Shown here: in pieces, positions 49,235 to 57,863 of the stretch
Position numbering within the stretch: the stretch's first letter is position 1
Layout: every line of letters begins with the position of its first letter
Source of the DNA: Lachnospiraceae bacterium
Lineage (GTDB): Bacteria > Bacillota > Clostridia > Lachnospirales > Lachnospiraceae
Assembly: GCA_015057025.1 (NCBI GenBank)
Contig: SVFD01000001.1
Location: 186,001-250,000 of the forward strand
Length of the DNA stretch: 64,000 nt
Direction: 5' to 3'
Made by a program: the position numbers and the translations under genes
The notes under the pieces: generated by a model
The model's database searches: none
Seen by the model: the letters and a program-made list of their open reading frames with translations, nothing else
What the model was told of the DNA's origin: nothing

Positions 49235-50158
49235 ATGAAAGATACGTTCTTGCAATGGCATCCGGCTTTTTATGCCGATATCCAGATTGATTTCACAGAA
49301 GAGAAAGAAAAACTAATTTTTGAAAATGAACATCAGCTTGGAACAAAACCGAAATCGATTGATGTATTGATTGTCAAAAAGAGTAAAGAAACAAAAATAC
49401 AGAAGAATATAGGTAGGATTTTCCGAAGTCATAACCTTATAGAATATAAGAGTCCTAAGGATTATCTGGGGGTAGATGACTTCTATAAAGTGTACGGCTA
49501 TGCATGCTTTTATAAGGCAGACGGTAATGGTGAAGATACAATCAAAGCGGATGATATAACCATAACGTTGGTCAGTAAAGTTTGTCCAAGTAAGCTTTTA
49601 CAGCATTTAGAAGAAGTGCGGGGGTATCGTATTAAGGCAATAATGGCGGGGATATATTATGTTTATGGAGACCACTTTCCGATACAGATTATTGTGATAA
49701 AAGAATTATCCAAAGAGGAAAACTTTTGGCTGCGATATTTGACAGATGATATTAGCAGTTTTGAAGAAGTGCAGGAAATTATGGACCAATATGAGTTGCA
49801 TCGACATGAAAAGTTATATAAGTCGGTAATAGAACTTATTGTTAGTGCAAACAAAGAGATTTTTAGGGAGGTAAGAGAAATGAGAGAAATAGTTAGAATT
49901 TTGTATGATGAAGAACTTGAAGAGGCACGTGTGAAGGCTATGGAGGAAGGTGTAGCAGAGGGAAGAGCAGAAGGAATAGCAAAGGGAAGAGCGGAAGGAA
50001 TAGCAGAGGGGATGTTGGCAGGAAAAACGGAAGGAAAATTATTTGTGTTGCAGGAGTTTGTGAACGATGGAATTATTTCAATGGAGCAGGCTGCAGAGCG
50101 ATTTGGCGTGGCGGTTACGAGATTGGAAGAATTGTTTGCAGGACTGGAGAAAGTGTGA
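49235..50158 (+). CDS. Rpn/YhgA-like PD-(D/E)XK nuclease family protein
   Basis: A 307-residue protein with a PD-(D/E)XK core: I-D-V-L-I-V-K (about 45-51) and L-I-E-Y-K-S-P (about 69-75), giving the D...E-x-K set. This is the pattern of the recombination-promoting nuclease (Rpn) / former transposase family. The C-terminal third contains imperfect E-G-R-A-E-G-I-A-K-G repeats in a helical stretch. Multiple copies per genome are common. The ATG at 49235 has better spacing to GGGAGGAG than an ATG at 49226, but both are possible. Role in recombination or defence is uncertain. Confidence 0.8.
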   Translation: MKDTFLQWHPAFYADIQIDFTEEKEKLIFENEHQLGTKPKSIDVLIVKKSKETKIQKNIGRIFRSHNLIEYKSPKDYLGVDDFYKVYGYACFYKADGNGEDTIKADDITITLVSKVCPSKLLQHLEEVRGYRIKAIMAGIYYVYGDHFPIQIIVIKELSKEENFWLRYLTDDISSFEEVQEIMDQYELHRHEKLYKSVIELIVSANKEIFREVREMREIVRILYDEELEEARVKAMEEGVAEGRAEGIAKGRAEGIAEGMLAGKTEGKLFVLQEFVNDGIISMEQAAERFGVAVTRLEELFAGLEKV

Positions 50159-50224
50159 TTGAGGGATGAGAAGTGGAATTTAGAATTACACTCAAGAAAT
50201 AAACAACAAAATCTTATAAAAAAC

Positions 50225-50252
50225 TAAACTTTTCAACCAAAAAGGCCGATAC
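50225..50252 (+). promoter_or_regulatory. Sigma-28-like promoter of the head-group/glycan cluster
   Basis: TAAA (50225-50228), a 16-base spacer and GCCGATAC (50245-50252), against consensus TAAA-N15/16-GCCGATAA. This resembles the flgM promoter in the same window. A TATAAT at 50258-50263 lacks a matching -35 box. Confidence 0.7.
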
Positions 50253-50263
50253 TATTTTATAAT

Positions 50264-50446
50264 ATATTTATGGGCATAGTATGCGATTTTGAACGAGGAT
50301 GCTGAGCTCATTATAAGCTAGGATGGCGTCAGGTTGCAGGGAAGCAGTTTTAGTGTGGTAGAAAATCCACTGTGACAAGGGCGCAGTGGATTTTATTTGT
50401 CAAATTAATGAAGAACACAAATCTTAATGTGAGATGGGGGATACAA
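50264..50446 (+). promoter_or_regulatory. Structured leader with GGA motifs and an attenuator-like hairpin
   Basis: The 180-base leader has A-C-G-A-G-G-A-T-G, C-T-A-G-G-A-T-G-G and G-C-A-G-G-G-A-A-G motifs, the last in a small loop (TGC-AGGGAA-GCA). Such GGA motifs are the binding site of CsrA, encoded in the same window. It ends with an 11-bp stem AAAATCCACTG/CAGTGGATTTT (50362-50394) and a T-rich tail that can act as attenuator. Confidence 0.5.
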
Positions 50447-51178
50447 ATGAAGGTAATAATGCTTGCGGCAGGAAAAGGAACAAGAATATCAAGAATGGTA
50501 AAAGCTGTGCCCAAATCGACATTGCCAATTGACGGAGTTCCTTTAATACGCATTACTGCTGAAATGCTACAGAAACGAGGAATGGATGTATCTGTTTGTG
50601 TGGGCTATCAGCATAACCAAATCAGGGAAGCTTTAAAGGGTATGGATATTACATATTATTATAATCCCTTCTATGATGTCACAAATAGTATTGGCAGTTT
50701 ATGGCTTGCTCAAGATGCATTAAAAGAGGATGATGATGTATTAATTTTAAATGCTGATGTTTTTTTTACAGAAGAAATTCTAAATATGCTTTTAGTGGAC
50801 GAGCGAGAGGTTGTTATGATGGTTGACAAAACACGTACGAAGACTGGCGATTATTTCTTTTCAACTACCGATAGTGGATGCATTAGAGCGTATGGAAAGG
50901 AGTTGCCTTTGCAACAAAGAAAGTGCGAATATGTGGGAATAGCTAAAGTTACAAAAAGTTTTGTGCCGTTGTTTAAGCAAAGATTAAATGAACTTGTAGG
51001 TCAGCAGAAACATAATCTTTGGTGGGAAAATGTTATTTATTCATTTACCGATAATCAGGAACGTGAGATTTATACTAAAGATGTGGAAGGACATTTTTGG
51101 TCGGAAATAGACTATTTTGATGATTATGAAAGAATATTGAATCATATAGCAAAAAAAGTTGAGCGCGGAGGCATATAA
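50447..51178 (+). CDS. LicC/PntC-like cytidylyltransferase
   Basis: A 243-residue nucleotidyltransferase. N-terminal M-L-A-A-G-K-G-T-R-I is the NTP-binding loop; Y-Y-N-P-F-Y-D-V-T-N-S-I-G-S-L matches the substrate-binding segment shared by phosphocholine cytidylyltransferase (LicC) and 2-aminoethylphosphonate cytidylyltransferase (PntC), and the metal Asp sits in L-N-A-D-V. E-I-D-Y-F-D-D-Y closes the domain. It should make a CDP-head group. The next gene, overlapping by one base, is an aminoethylphosphonate-transaminase-like enzyme, an order also known for PntC. GGGGGAT precedes the ATG. Confidence 0.78.
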   Translation: MKVIMLAAGKGTRISRMVKAVPKSTLPIDGVPLIRITAEMLQKRGMDVSVCVGYQHNQIREALKGMDITYYYNPFYDVTNSIGSLWLAQDALKEDDDVLILNADVFFTEEILNMLLVDEREVVMMVDKTRTKTGDYFFSTTDSGCIRAYGKELPLQQRKCEYVGIAKVTKSFVPLFKQRLNELVGQQKHNLWWENVIYSFTDNQEREIYTKDVEGHFWSEIDYFDDYERILNHIAKKVERGGI

Positions 51179-52245
51179 TGAAATTATTTACAGTTGGACC
51201 GGTAGAAATGTATGAAGAAACGCGTGTTGTTAGAGGCAAGCAATTGCCGTATTTTAGGACTCCCGAGTTTTCGGATATGATGCTAGAAGCGGACGAGCTA
51301 TTGAAAAAGATGATTTCAGCACAGCAAGGTGCAAAAACCATTTATTTAACGGCTTCAGGAACCGGAGCAATGGAAGCAACAATTATGAATTGTTTCGATG
51401 AAAAAGATAAAATTTTGGTTATTAACGGTGGTGGATTTGGTGCTCGGTTTGTGCAGATATGTAAAGTGCATAACATTTGTTGTGATGAAATCAAGGTAGG
51501 ATTCGAAGAAAATATTACAGAGGAAAAGTTGCGTTTGTATGCACAGGGGGGATATACAGGGCTGTTAGTTAATATTCATGAGACATCAATTGGTAAAATC
51601 TATCCTATAGAAATTATTAGTGATTTTTGCAAAAAAAATAATTTGTATTTAATTGTTGATGCAATAAGTTCCGTTTTTGCGGATGAATATGATATGCAGA
51701 AATATAATATTGATGCGACAATTTTTAGCTCGCAAAAGGCACTTTCGCTTGCTCCCGGAATGTCAGTGGTGGTTTTAAGTCCTAGAATTATTGAAGAAAG
51801 AGTAAATAAAAAAATTGTTCGCAGTATGTATTTTGATTTCAAGGATTATATTTATAATTTTCAACGTGGGCAAACGCCATTTACGCCTGCGGTAGGGGTT
51901 TTTATTGAATTTTATAACATGATAAAATATATACAAAGTATAGGAATAGAAAACAAAATTGAAGAGACTAGAGTTCGAGCAATGAAATTTAGAGAAAAGG
52001 CCCAAGAACTCGGATTTGAAATTCCTAAGTTTGAAAAAAGTAATGCTTTAACACCAATACTATTCGAGGAAAAAGGAAAATTAGTTTATTCAATCTTAAA
52101 AGAAAAGTACGGATATATTGTCACACCTTCCGGTGGAGAATTCGCTGAGCGAATATTGAGAGTGGGGCATATAGGTAATTTAAATGATGAAGATGGATTG
52201 CAGTTGTTGAACGCAATGAGAAAAGTGGTAGATGAATTAAAATAG
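51178..52245 (+). CDS. Class V aminotransferase, AEP transaminase-like
   Basis: A 355-residue PLP enzyme of the fold-type I class V group. The PLP lysine is in F-S-S-Q-K-A-L-S (Lys187), with V-D-A-I-S-S (PLP ring Asp) before it, and T-V-G-P-V-E at the N-terminus as in alanine-glyoxylate and 2-aminoethylphosphonate transaminases. It would interconvert an aldehyde and a primary amine. Translationally coupled to the cytidylyltransferase. Lengths are normal. An alternative role is amination of an aldehyde made by LuxEC at the end of the cluster. Confidence 0.8.
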   Translation: MKLFTVGPVEMYEETRVVRGKQLPYFRTPEFSDMMLEADELLKKMISAQQGAKTIYLTASGTGAMEATIMNCFDEKDKILVINGGGFGARFVQICKVHNICCDEIKVGFEENITEEKLRLYAQGGYTGLLVNIHETSIGKIYPIEIISDFCKKNNLYLIVDAISSVFADEYDMQKYNIDATIFSSQKALSLAPGMSVVVLSPRIIEERVNKKIVRSMYFDFKDYIYNFQRGQTPFTPAVGVFIEFYNMIKYIQSIGIENKIEETRVRAMKFREKAQELGFEIPKFEKSNALTPILFEEKGKLVYSILKEKYGYIVTPSGGEFAERILRVGHIGNLNDEDGLQLLNAMRKVVDELK

Positions 52246-52274
52246 TAATAAGTATTTAGTAAAGGGAAAATAGG

Positions 52275-53777
52275 ATGCGAAGATATATCAAAAGGCAAAT
52301 TATAGATATGATAGAATCGATGCTGCAGGCATGTGATTATTTGAGAAAGTCTATAGGACAAAATACTATGTCTTCATATGTTGAACTAAGAAATGATTTG
52401 GATGCATGTGTAGAATGTATTTTAGTGTATTCTGCAGAGGAAAGTAAAGTGTTTCCTAATTTTCAAGAGTCTGTTTTTGCCTTTTCGAGGTATTCTGCTT
52501 TCTTTTTTGAAGAGAAGAATATCGAAAAAAAGAAAAGTGATAATATGAGTATGATAAAAAGTTTGGAATCTGCTTTGAATATTTTAATCAATGATATTCC
52601 GAATGATAGATTGGAAATAGTATTCATGCCTTATAAAGCGGATATGTGGTTTAGTATGGAAACTATTTGGGAAGCGGCTTTGGAAGATGATGAATGTAAT
52701 GTTAAAGTAGTGCCTATTCCATATTTTGATATAACAAATCCGCGCAATATATCTTTGCATTATGAAGCGGAAAGATTCCCTTCAAAGGTTGAGTGTGTGC
52801 ACTATAATCAATATTCTGAAGCGAAAAGCCATCCGGATATTATCGTTATTCATAATCCGTATGATGATGCGAATAATATGACGAGAGTGCCGGAGCGTTT
52901 TTATTCATCAGTGTTAAAACAGAATACCGGGAAATTAGTTTATTCACCGTATCACACATTTGCTACATATAGCGGAGATAGAAATATTCCCCTTTTGGCA
53001 GCACCGGCGACATTAAATTCTGATGTGATTATATGTCAATCAAGACGTCTAAAAGAAATTTATGAAGAAATTGGATTCCCGAAAGATATGTTGGTTGATT
53101 TCGGCTCTCCTAAGATTGATGCGATTGTGAATAATAAAAACGCAAAAGTTGAAATTCCGGAAGACTGGAAGAAAAAAATATCAAATAAAAAAGTCTTTTT
53201 ACTTAATACACATTTATCGTATTTTCCTACGGCAGAGCAATTAAAAGAAAAGGTAGGTAATTATGCAATACGTTATCACGAAGAAATTGCAAAAGCTTTT
53301 TTGAATAGAGATGATTGTGTGCTTATTTGGAGACCACATCCGTTAATGAAAAACATGCTGGAAGGAAGATTTACACAATGCTTAGAATATGTAAATGATT
53401 TTGAACAACGCGTTAGAAATGCTGACAATGGTATTATTGATAACCTGGGTGATTATCGAATTTCTTTTTCGTGTTCTGATGCGATGATATCTACATGGAG
53501 TTCTTTGATTAATGAATATATGGTAACTCAAAAACCTATAATGATTTTTCAGTCGCAGATTGAGAAGGAAGTTGCGGATAAATCACCTATTAATTGTAAT
53601 GTGAATTATTTTCGATTTGGCAAAGGTAATTTAACATTTGAACAATTTAGAGATAATATTGTCAATGGCATCGACCCTAAATTTGAAGAGAGAATAGCCG
53701 AGATAAATAAAGCTTTTCCTAATTTAGATGGTACGGCAGGAAAGAAAATTTATCGATATTTAAAAGAACAAAGCTGA
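52275..53777 (+). CDS. CDP-glycerol glycerophosphotransferase-like protein
   Basis: A 500-residue protein with a helical N-terminus (about 1-105) and a C-terminal TagF/TagB-like GT-B domain (about 110-490). The conserved H-P motif is W-R-P-H-P-L-M (about 350-356), and late F-S-C-S-D-A-M-I-S-T-W-S-S corresponds to the CDP-binding stretch S-D-x-S-S. The family moves phospho-alcohol units from CDP-precursors to a chain. It may add the head group activated by the LicC-like enzyme. Confidence 0.75.
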   Translation: MRRYIKRQIIDMIESMLQACDYLRKSIGQNTMSSYVELRNDLDACVECILVYSAEESKVFPNFQESVFAFSRYSAFFFEEKNIEKKKSDNMSMIKSLESALNILINDIPNDRLEIVFMPYKADMWFSMETIWEAALEDDECNVKVVPIPYFDITNPRNISLHYEAERFPSKVECVHYNQYSEAKSHPDIIVIHNPYDDANNMTRVPERFYSSVLKQNTGKLVYSPYHTFATYSGDRNIPLLAAPATLNSDVIICQSRRLKEIYEEIGFPKDMLVDFGSPKIDAIVNNKNAKVEIPEDWKKKISNKKVFLLNTHLSYFPTAEQLKEKVGNYAIRYHEEIAKAFLNRDDCVLIWRPHPLMKNMLEGRFTQCLEYVNDFEQRVRNADNGIIDNLGDYRISFSCSDAMISTWSSLINEYMVTQKPIMIFQSQIEKEVADKSPINCNVNYFRFGKGNLTFEQFRDNIVNGIDPKFEERIAEINKAFPNLDGTAGKKIYRYLKEQS

Positions 53778-53811
53778 TATGCTGAAAATAATTATTTGGA
53801 GGTAAATAGTA

Positions 53812-55449
53812 ATGGCAGGTACATACAACGGTCAATATGATGTAGAAGATAAGGGGATGTTTGCTTCGCACTTAGAGGCACTTGAATTATTAGGCATCTT
53901 ACATGACATTTGTATTGAGAAAGGGTATAAGTATTCCTTGGTGGATGATACGTTGACCTTGTATGTAGAAAAAAAACCCTTTTCGATAGCAGAACCGGGA
54001 ATAAGTCTGATTGTGGAGTATGGAACATATTGTAAATTGGTTGAGGATGTTAAACGATATGTAGAATTAAATAATTCATATGTATTTGTAAATTATGAAA
54101 ATGCAAACCAGTATGATAATATATGCTTTTGGCTTGCAAAAAAAAATCGAGTCAATTTGCCGATAGAACGTAAACAGGATGAAATTTATTATTATACACA
54201 TGTTACAGTGCTACCTGTTTTTTTTGTAAGTGATTATTTTGTGAAAAGAACGAAGGCTTACAAAATTATGACAAAAACAATGAGGTGCTTACACTCGCGG
54301 AAGCTGACTTCGCAAGTCCCTATATTTAGAAGAATTCGATTTGCCAAAAGAAGAATGTTAAGTAGATATTATCGTAAACGAAGAGATAAAGTTTCGATTG
54401 CGTTACTAGAACAACAATTGGCGGAATTACATGGCGATTATAAGAAAGGTTTCTATATGGGAAATCCTCTTGTGAAGCGATGTGAAATTGAAGAAGTCGA
54501 GCTTGTTAAGTTTGAGGGGCAACCATGTTATGTAAGTAAACATGCAGTGAAGATGGTTGATAGATATAGCAAGAAATTTAAAGATGGAATTACAAAAAAC
54601 AGAAAGGCGGATTTATTACTTAAAGGTGGAGAAACATTACGGCGTGTACAATATATACAGCTTGAGTTGCTGAAGGAATTTGATGCAGTATGCAGAAAGC
54701 ATGGACTGCGTTATAACATTGCTTTTGGTACGCTTTTAGGGGCGGTAAGGCATGGTGGATTTATACCATGGGATGATGATATTGATGTATTAATGCCAAT
54801 TGAAGATTATCTTAAGCTGGATAAGGCTATTCAAGAAGAAATAGATTCTGATAAATACTTTTTGCGAACAATAGATTCGGAACCGGACAATAATTTGACT
54901 TATAAAAGGCTTGTTCGTAAAGGAACCGTATATGCTTCGCCGGGACGTGAACATATGAAGGCTCAATACGCGGTGTGCATGGATATTTTACCGGTATTTC
55001 ACCAGACTAATAACAGATTCTATCATTGGATTCAAACAAAGATATGCAGATTTTATCGTCGGGCAACATGGGCACATGCCGGAGCAGATGCTATTAAGAA
55101 ACCTTTAAGGCGTGCATGGTATATGCAAGTAAGGAAAAAAGGAAATAGAAAGAACTATCAGTTATTTATGAAATGGGCTATGTCGTCACGCTGTACAAAT
55201 CAATTTTACTCATATTTTCATGCCCCTGTAAGAAGTCCGTATAGAGCGTATTTTTTGAGTGAAGAGGCTTTCAATGATACGATTGAAATAGAATTTGAAG
55301 GATACAAGTTTCTTGCTCCGAAGGATTGCAACAGGGCGCTGAATTATGTGTATGGTGGAGATTATATGCTTTATCCAAGTCGTTTGAGCGGAAGAAAACC
55401 TGAACATCTTGTGGTGGTGGAAATTGGAGATTTATATTCCTATGATTAG
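53812..55449 (+). CDS. LicD family protein with two related domains
   Basis: A 545-residue protein. The C-terminal domain (about 275-500) is an intact LicD/fukutin-type nucleotidyltransferase with F-G-T-L-L-G-A-V-R-H-G-G-F-I-P-W-D-D-D-I-D-V, whose Asp cluster binds metal. The N-terminal 130 residues look like a degenerate copy (L-E-L-L-G-I-L-H-D-I-C-I-E-K-G-Y-K-Y) lacking the D-D-D-I-D set. LicD moves phosphocholine from CDP-choline to sugars. Here the substrate could be the product of the upstream cytidylyltransferase. GGAGG precedes the ATG. Confidence 0.85.
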   Translation: MAGTYNGQYDVEDKGMFASHLEALELLGILHDICIEKGYKYSLVDDTLTLYVEKKPFSIAEPGISLIVEYGTYCKLVEDVKRYVELNNSYVFVNYENANQYDNICFWLAKKNRVNLPIERKQDEIYYYTHVTVLPVFFVSDYFVKRTKAYKIMTKTMRCLHSRKLTSQVPIFRRIRFAKRRMLSRYYRKRRDKVSIALLEQQLAELHGDYKKGFYMGNPLVKRCEIEEVELVKFEGQPCYVSKHAVKMVDRYSKKFKDGITKNRKADLLLKGGETLRRVQYIQLELLKEFDAVCRKHGLRYNIAFGTLLGAVRHGGFIPWDDDIDVLMPIEDYLKLDKAIQEEIDSDKYFLRTIDSEPDNNLTYKRLVRKGTVYASPGREHMKAQYAVCMDILPVFHQTNNRFYHWIQTKICRFYRRATWAHAGADAIKKPLRRAWYMQVRKKGNRKNYQLFMKWAMSSRCTNQFYSYFHAPVRSPYRAYFLSEEAFNDTIEIEFEGYKFLAPKDCNRALNYVYGGDYMLYPSRLSGRKPEHLVVVEIGDLYSYD

Positions 55450-55510
55450 GTGCTATTGTATATGGCTAAAGAAGTTTGAAGACTAATATATTTGGTAAGG
55501 AGAAAGATAA

Positions 55511-56296
55511 ATGAGATTAGCACTAGAAAATGATATTGAAGATATATTACAAATTTTAAAAACAAATTTAGGTGTGAGTATATATATGTATATTAATCTC
55601 AAGACATATGGTTTATCCAATCCCAATATACAGGTATGGGTACATGAAGATGCAGATGAAATCGATATTGTGGCGATGCGGTATTATACAGCATTAAGAT
55701 TTTTTTGCGTGAAGAATAGTATTGATACTATTGAATTAATTGCGGAGTTGATAGATTCTGTAGAACATAAAGTGATATATACATCTTACGATGTTGCTCA
55801 ACAGTTATATGAGAGATATAAAGATATTTATATTTTGGAAGAGAGCGTAGCTGTTCAGTTAACAAAATATCGCAATTTTAATTTTGAATCTATTGAAAAA
55901 GCAACTGAGGACGATATTGACGAAATAGCAACTATGATTTTAGACGATGATTTTTATCGAGGTCAGTATACGCATGAAGGATTAGTGACAGAATTATTGG
56001 AAAGAATGCGAACCGGAATGGGTAGAAATTATATTATCCGAAAGGATGGAAAGATAGTTGTTCATGATGGAATAATGGCGCAAACAGATGATGTTGCGGT
56101 TGGCGGATTATTGTTGTGTCACCGCGATTATAGAAAGCAGTTTTTGGGCGAAACAATGGAGAGTTTTTTAATAAAAACAATGAACGATGAAGGCATTGAG
56201 TTGTATGCTTACCACCTTGGAGAAAAACGCTGGAGATCAATGGAACGTGCAAAAAATGTAATAAAAGCACATTGTGGAAGATTAATAAAAAAGTAG
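55511..56296 (+). CDS. Probable GNAT-type acetyltransferase
   Basis: A 261-residue protein; the C-terminal half has a GNAT-like motif A (V-G-G-L-L-L-C-H-R-D-Y-R-K-Q-F-L-G-E-T-M). The N-terminal half may be a second degenerate copy. It would acetylate an amine or sugar. The pattern is weaker than in typical GNATs, so the assignment is tentative. AAGGAG precedes the ATG. Confidence 0.55.
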   Translation: MRLALENDIEDILQILKTNLGVSIYMYINLKTYGLSNPNIQVWVHEDADEIDIVAMRYYTALRFFCVKNSIDTIELIAELIDSVEHKVIYTSYDVAQQLYERYKDIYILEESVAVQLTKYRNFNFESIEKATEDDIDEIATMILDDDFYRGQYTHEGLVTELLERMRTGMGRNYIIRKDGKIVVHDGIMAQTDDVAVGGLLLCHRDYRKQFLGETMESFLIKTMNDEGIELYAYHLGEKRWRSMERAKNVIKAHCGRLIKK

Positions 56297-56350
56297 AGAA
56301 CCAGATTAATAAAGAGAGTGTGCGATTCATAATTTGGAGGAACGATAAGT

Positions 56351-57094
56351 ATGTTATCAAATAAAAATATAGTGGTAACCGGATGTCTGCAGGGAATTGG
56401 AAAAGCTACATTGGAGAAATTTGCAAAAAACGGAGCGAATGTATTTGCTTGTGCTTACCAACAAAATGAAGAGTTTGAGAGATTTTGTGATGCGCTTGCA
56501 ACGGAAAATGGCGTACAGGTTATACCGATATATTTTGATATGGCAGACATTACATCTGTCAAGGAAGCGGCAAAGACTATACAAAAATCTAAAATGGAGA
56601 TACATGGACTTGTAAATATTGCGGGAATAAACAGAGATGCATATTTTAACATGATAACTTATCAGGATATGGTTGATACCTTTCAAGTGAATGTATATTC
56701 TCAGATTATTTTGTCGCAGTATATTGTTAAACTTATGCAACGATATAAAACGGAGGGGAGCATTGTTTTTACATCAAGCATAACTGCTCTTGACGGAAAT
56801 GCCGGACAAGTTACATACGGAGCATCTAAAGCAGCGCTTTTAGGTGCTATGAGAAGTATGGCTCTTGAACTTGGAACAAGTGGAATTCGAGTGAATGCAG
56901 TTTGCCCGGGAGTAATCAAAACGCCCATGACTGAAAAACTTTCTCAAGAGGTAATAGAAAGCAAGGAAAAGATGATGGAGATTCCAAGGCTTGGAGAAGC
57001 GAATGAGGTTGCAGATGTTTTCATGTATCTGATGTCAGATTTATCAACGCATATATCAGGACAGACGATAAGAGTTGATGGAGGTATCAGATGA
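56351..57094 (+). CDS. Short-chain dehydrogenase/reductase (1)
   Basis: A 247-residue FabG-like SDR. Cofactor site T-G-C-L-Q-G-I-G, catalytic Ser/Tyr/Lys in S-S-I-T...V-T-Y-G-A-S-K, and R-V-D-G-G at the C-terminus. The usual N-N-A-G reads V-N-I-A-G. It reduces or oxidises a keto group with NAD(P). The next SDR overlaps its stop by 4 bases, and the two are about 45 percent alike by eye. Confidence 0.9.
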   Translation: MLSNKNIVVTGCLQGIGKATLEKFAKNGANVFACAYQQNEEFERFCDALATENGVQVIPIYFDMADITSVKEAAKTIQKSKMEIHGLVNIAGINRDAYFNMITYQDMVDTFQVNVYSQIILSQYIVKLMQRYKTEGSIVFTSSITALDGNAGQVTYGASKAALLGAMRSMALELGTSGIRVNAVCPGVIKTPMTEKLSQEVIESKEKMMEIPRLGEANEVADVFMYLMSDLSTHISGQTIRVDGGIR

Positions 57095-57855
57095 TGAAGA
57101 TGTTGGAAGGAAAAAATGTAATTGTAACCGGAACTGCAAGAGGAATCGGTCATAAAATGGTTGAAATTTTTGCGCAGAATGGAGCAAATGTATTTGCCCA
57201 TGCGCGAAAAGAAACACAAGAACATAAGCAGTTCTGTGAACAGTTGACAGTGAAAGAGAGTGTTCAGATTATACCGGTTTATTTTGATTTACAGGATGAA
57301 GATGCTATTAAGGATGCAGTGAAAAGTATCAGAAGTACAAAATTATCTATAGATGGTCTTGTAAATAATGCGGGTGTCACTTATAATGCACTTTTTCAAA
57401 TGACAAATATGGATGAACTGCGTAAACAATTTGAGGTGAATTTTTTTGCTCCATATTTGTTTACACAATACATATCTAAACTTATGATTAGAAATAAAAA
57501 AGGTAGTATTGTGAATGTATCATCGTCAGCTGCGCTTGATGGAAATTCCGGTAAATCTGCTTATGGTGCATCAAAGGCAGCTCTACTTACAATGACACTT
57601 AGTATTGCAGAGGAGTTGGGCGCGTCGGGTATTCGGGCAAATGTGATTTGTCCGGGCGTGACAGAAACAGATATGGTGTCTACAATGCCGGAATATATTT
57701 CAGAAGTTCAAAAGGAAGCTGCTTTCTTGAAAAAATTGGGAAAGACAGATGATATTGCTAATACTGCAATGTATTTGCTTTCAGATTATTCTTCCTATAT
57801 TACGGGACAGGTATTTAGAGTGGATGGCGGCGTTACGCAATATTCAAAGAGGTAG
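57091..57855 (+). CDS. Short-chain dehydrogenase/reductase (2)
   Basis: A 254-residue FabG-like SDR with T-G-T-A-R-G-I-G, N-N-A-G, S-S-S-A...S-A-Y-G-A-S-K and V-D-G-G. All catalytic residues are present. Start ATG overlaps the previous stop (ATGA). A tandem duplicate of the upstream SDR; the two may perform successive steps or form one heteromeric enzyme. Confidence 0.9.
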   Translation: MMKMLEGKNVIVTGTARGIGHKMVEIFAQNGANVFAHARKETQEHKQFCEQLTVKESVQIIPVYFDLQDEDAIKDAVKSIRSTKLSIDGLVNNAGVTYNALFQMTNMDELRKQFEVNFFAPYLFTQYISKLMIRNKKGSIVNVSSSAALDGNSGKSAYGASKAALLTMTLSIAEELGASGIRANVICPGVTETDMVSTMPEYISEVQKEAAFLKKLGKTDDIANTAMYLLSDYSSYITGQVFRVDGGVTQYSKR

Positions 57856-57863
57856 GAATTATT

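Noticed and set aside
49960-50030. Repeated GAG/GCA-rich sequence in the Rpn-like gene as a possible tandem repeat element
   Set aside because: It encodes the E-G-R-A-E-G-I-A type repeat common at this point of the protein family, so it is coding, not a mobile repeat.
50258-50263. TATAAT as a sigma-A promoter for the head-group cluster
   Set aside because: No matching -35 box at 16-18 bases; the sigma-28 element just upstream is a better fit.
50372-50446. Extended N-terminus of the cytidylyltransferase
   Set aside because: It would run through the attenuator hairpin; the ATG at 50447 has a good ribosome site and starts at the conserved domain.
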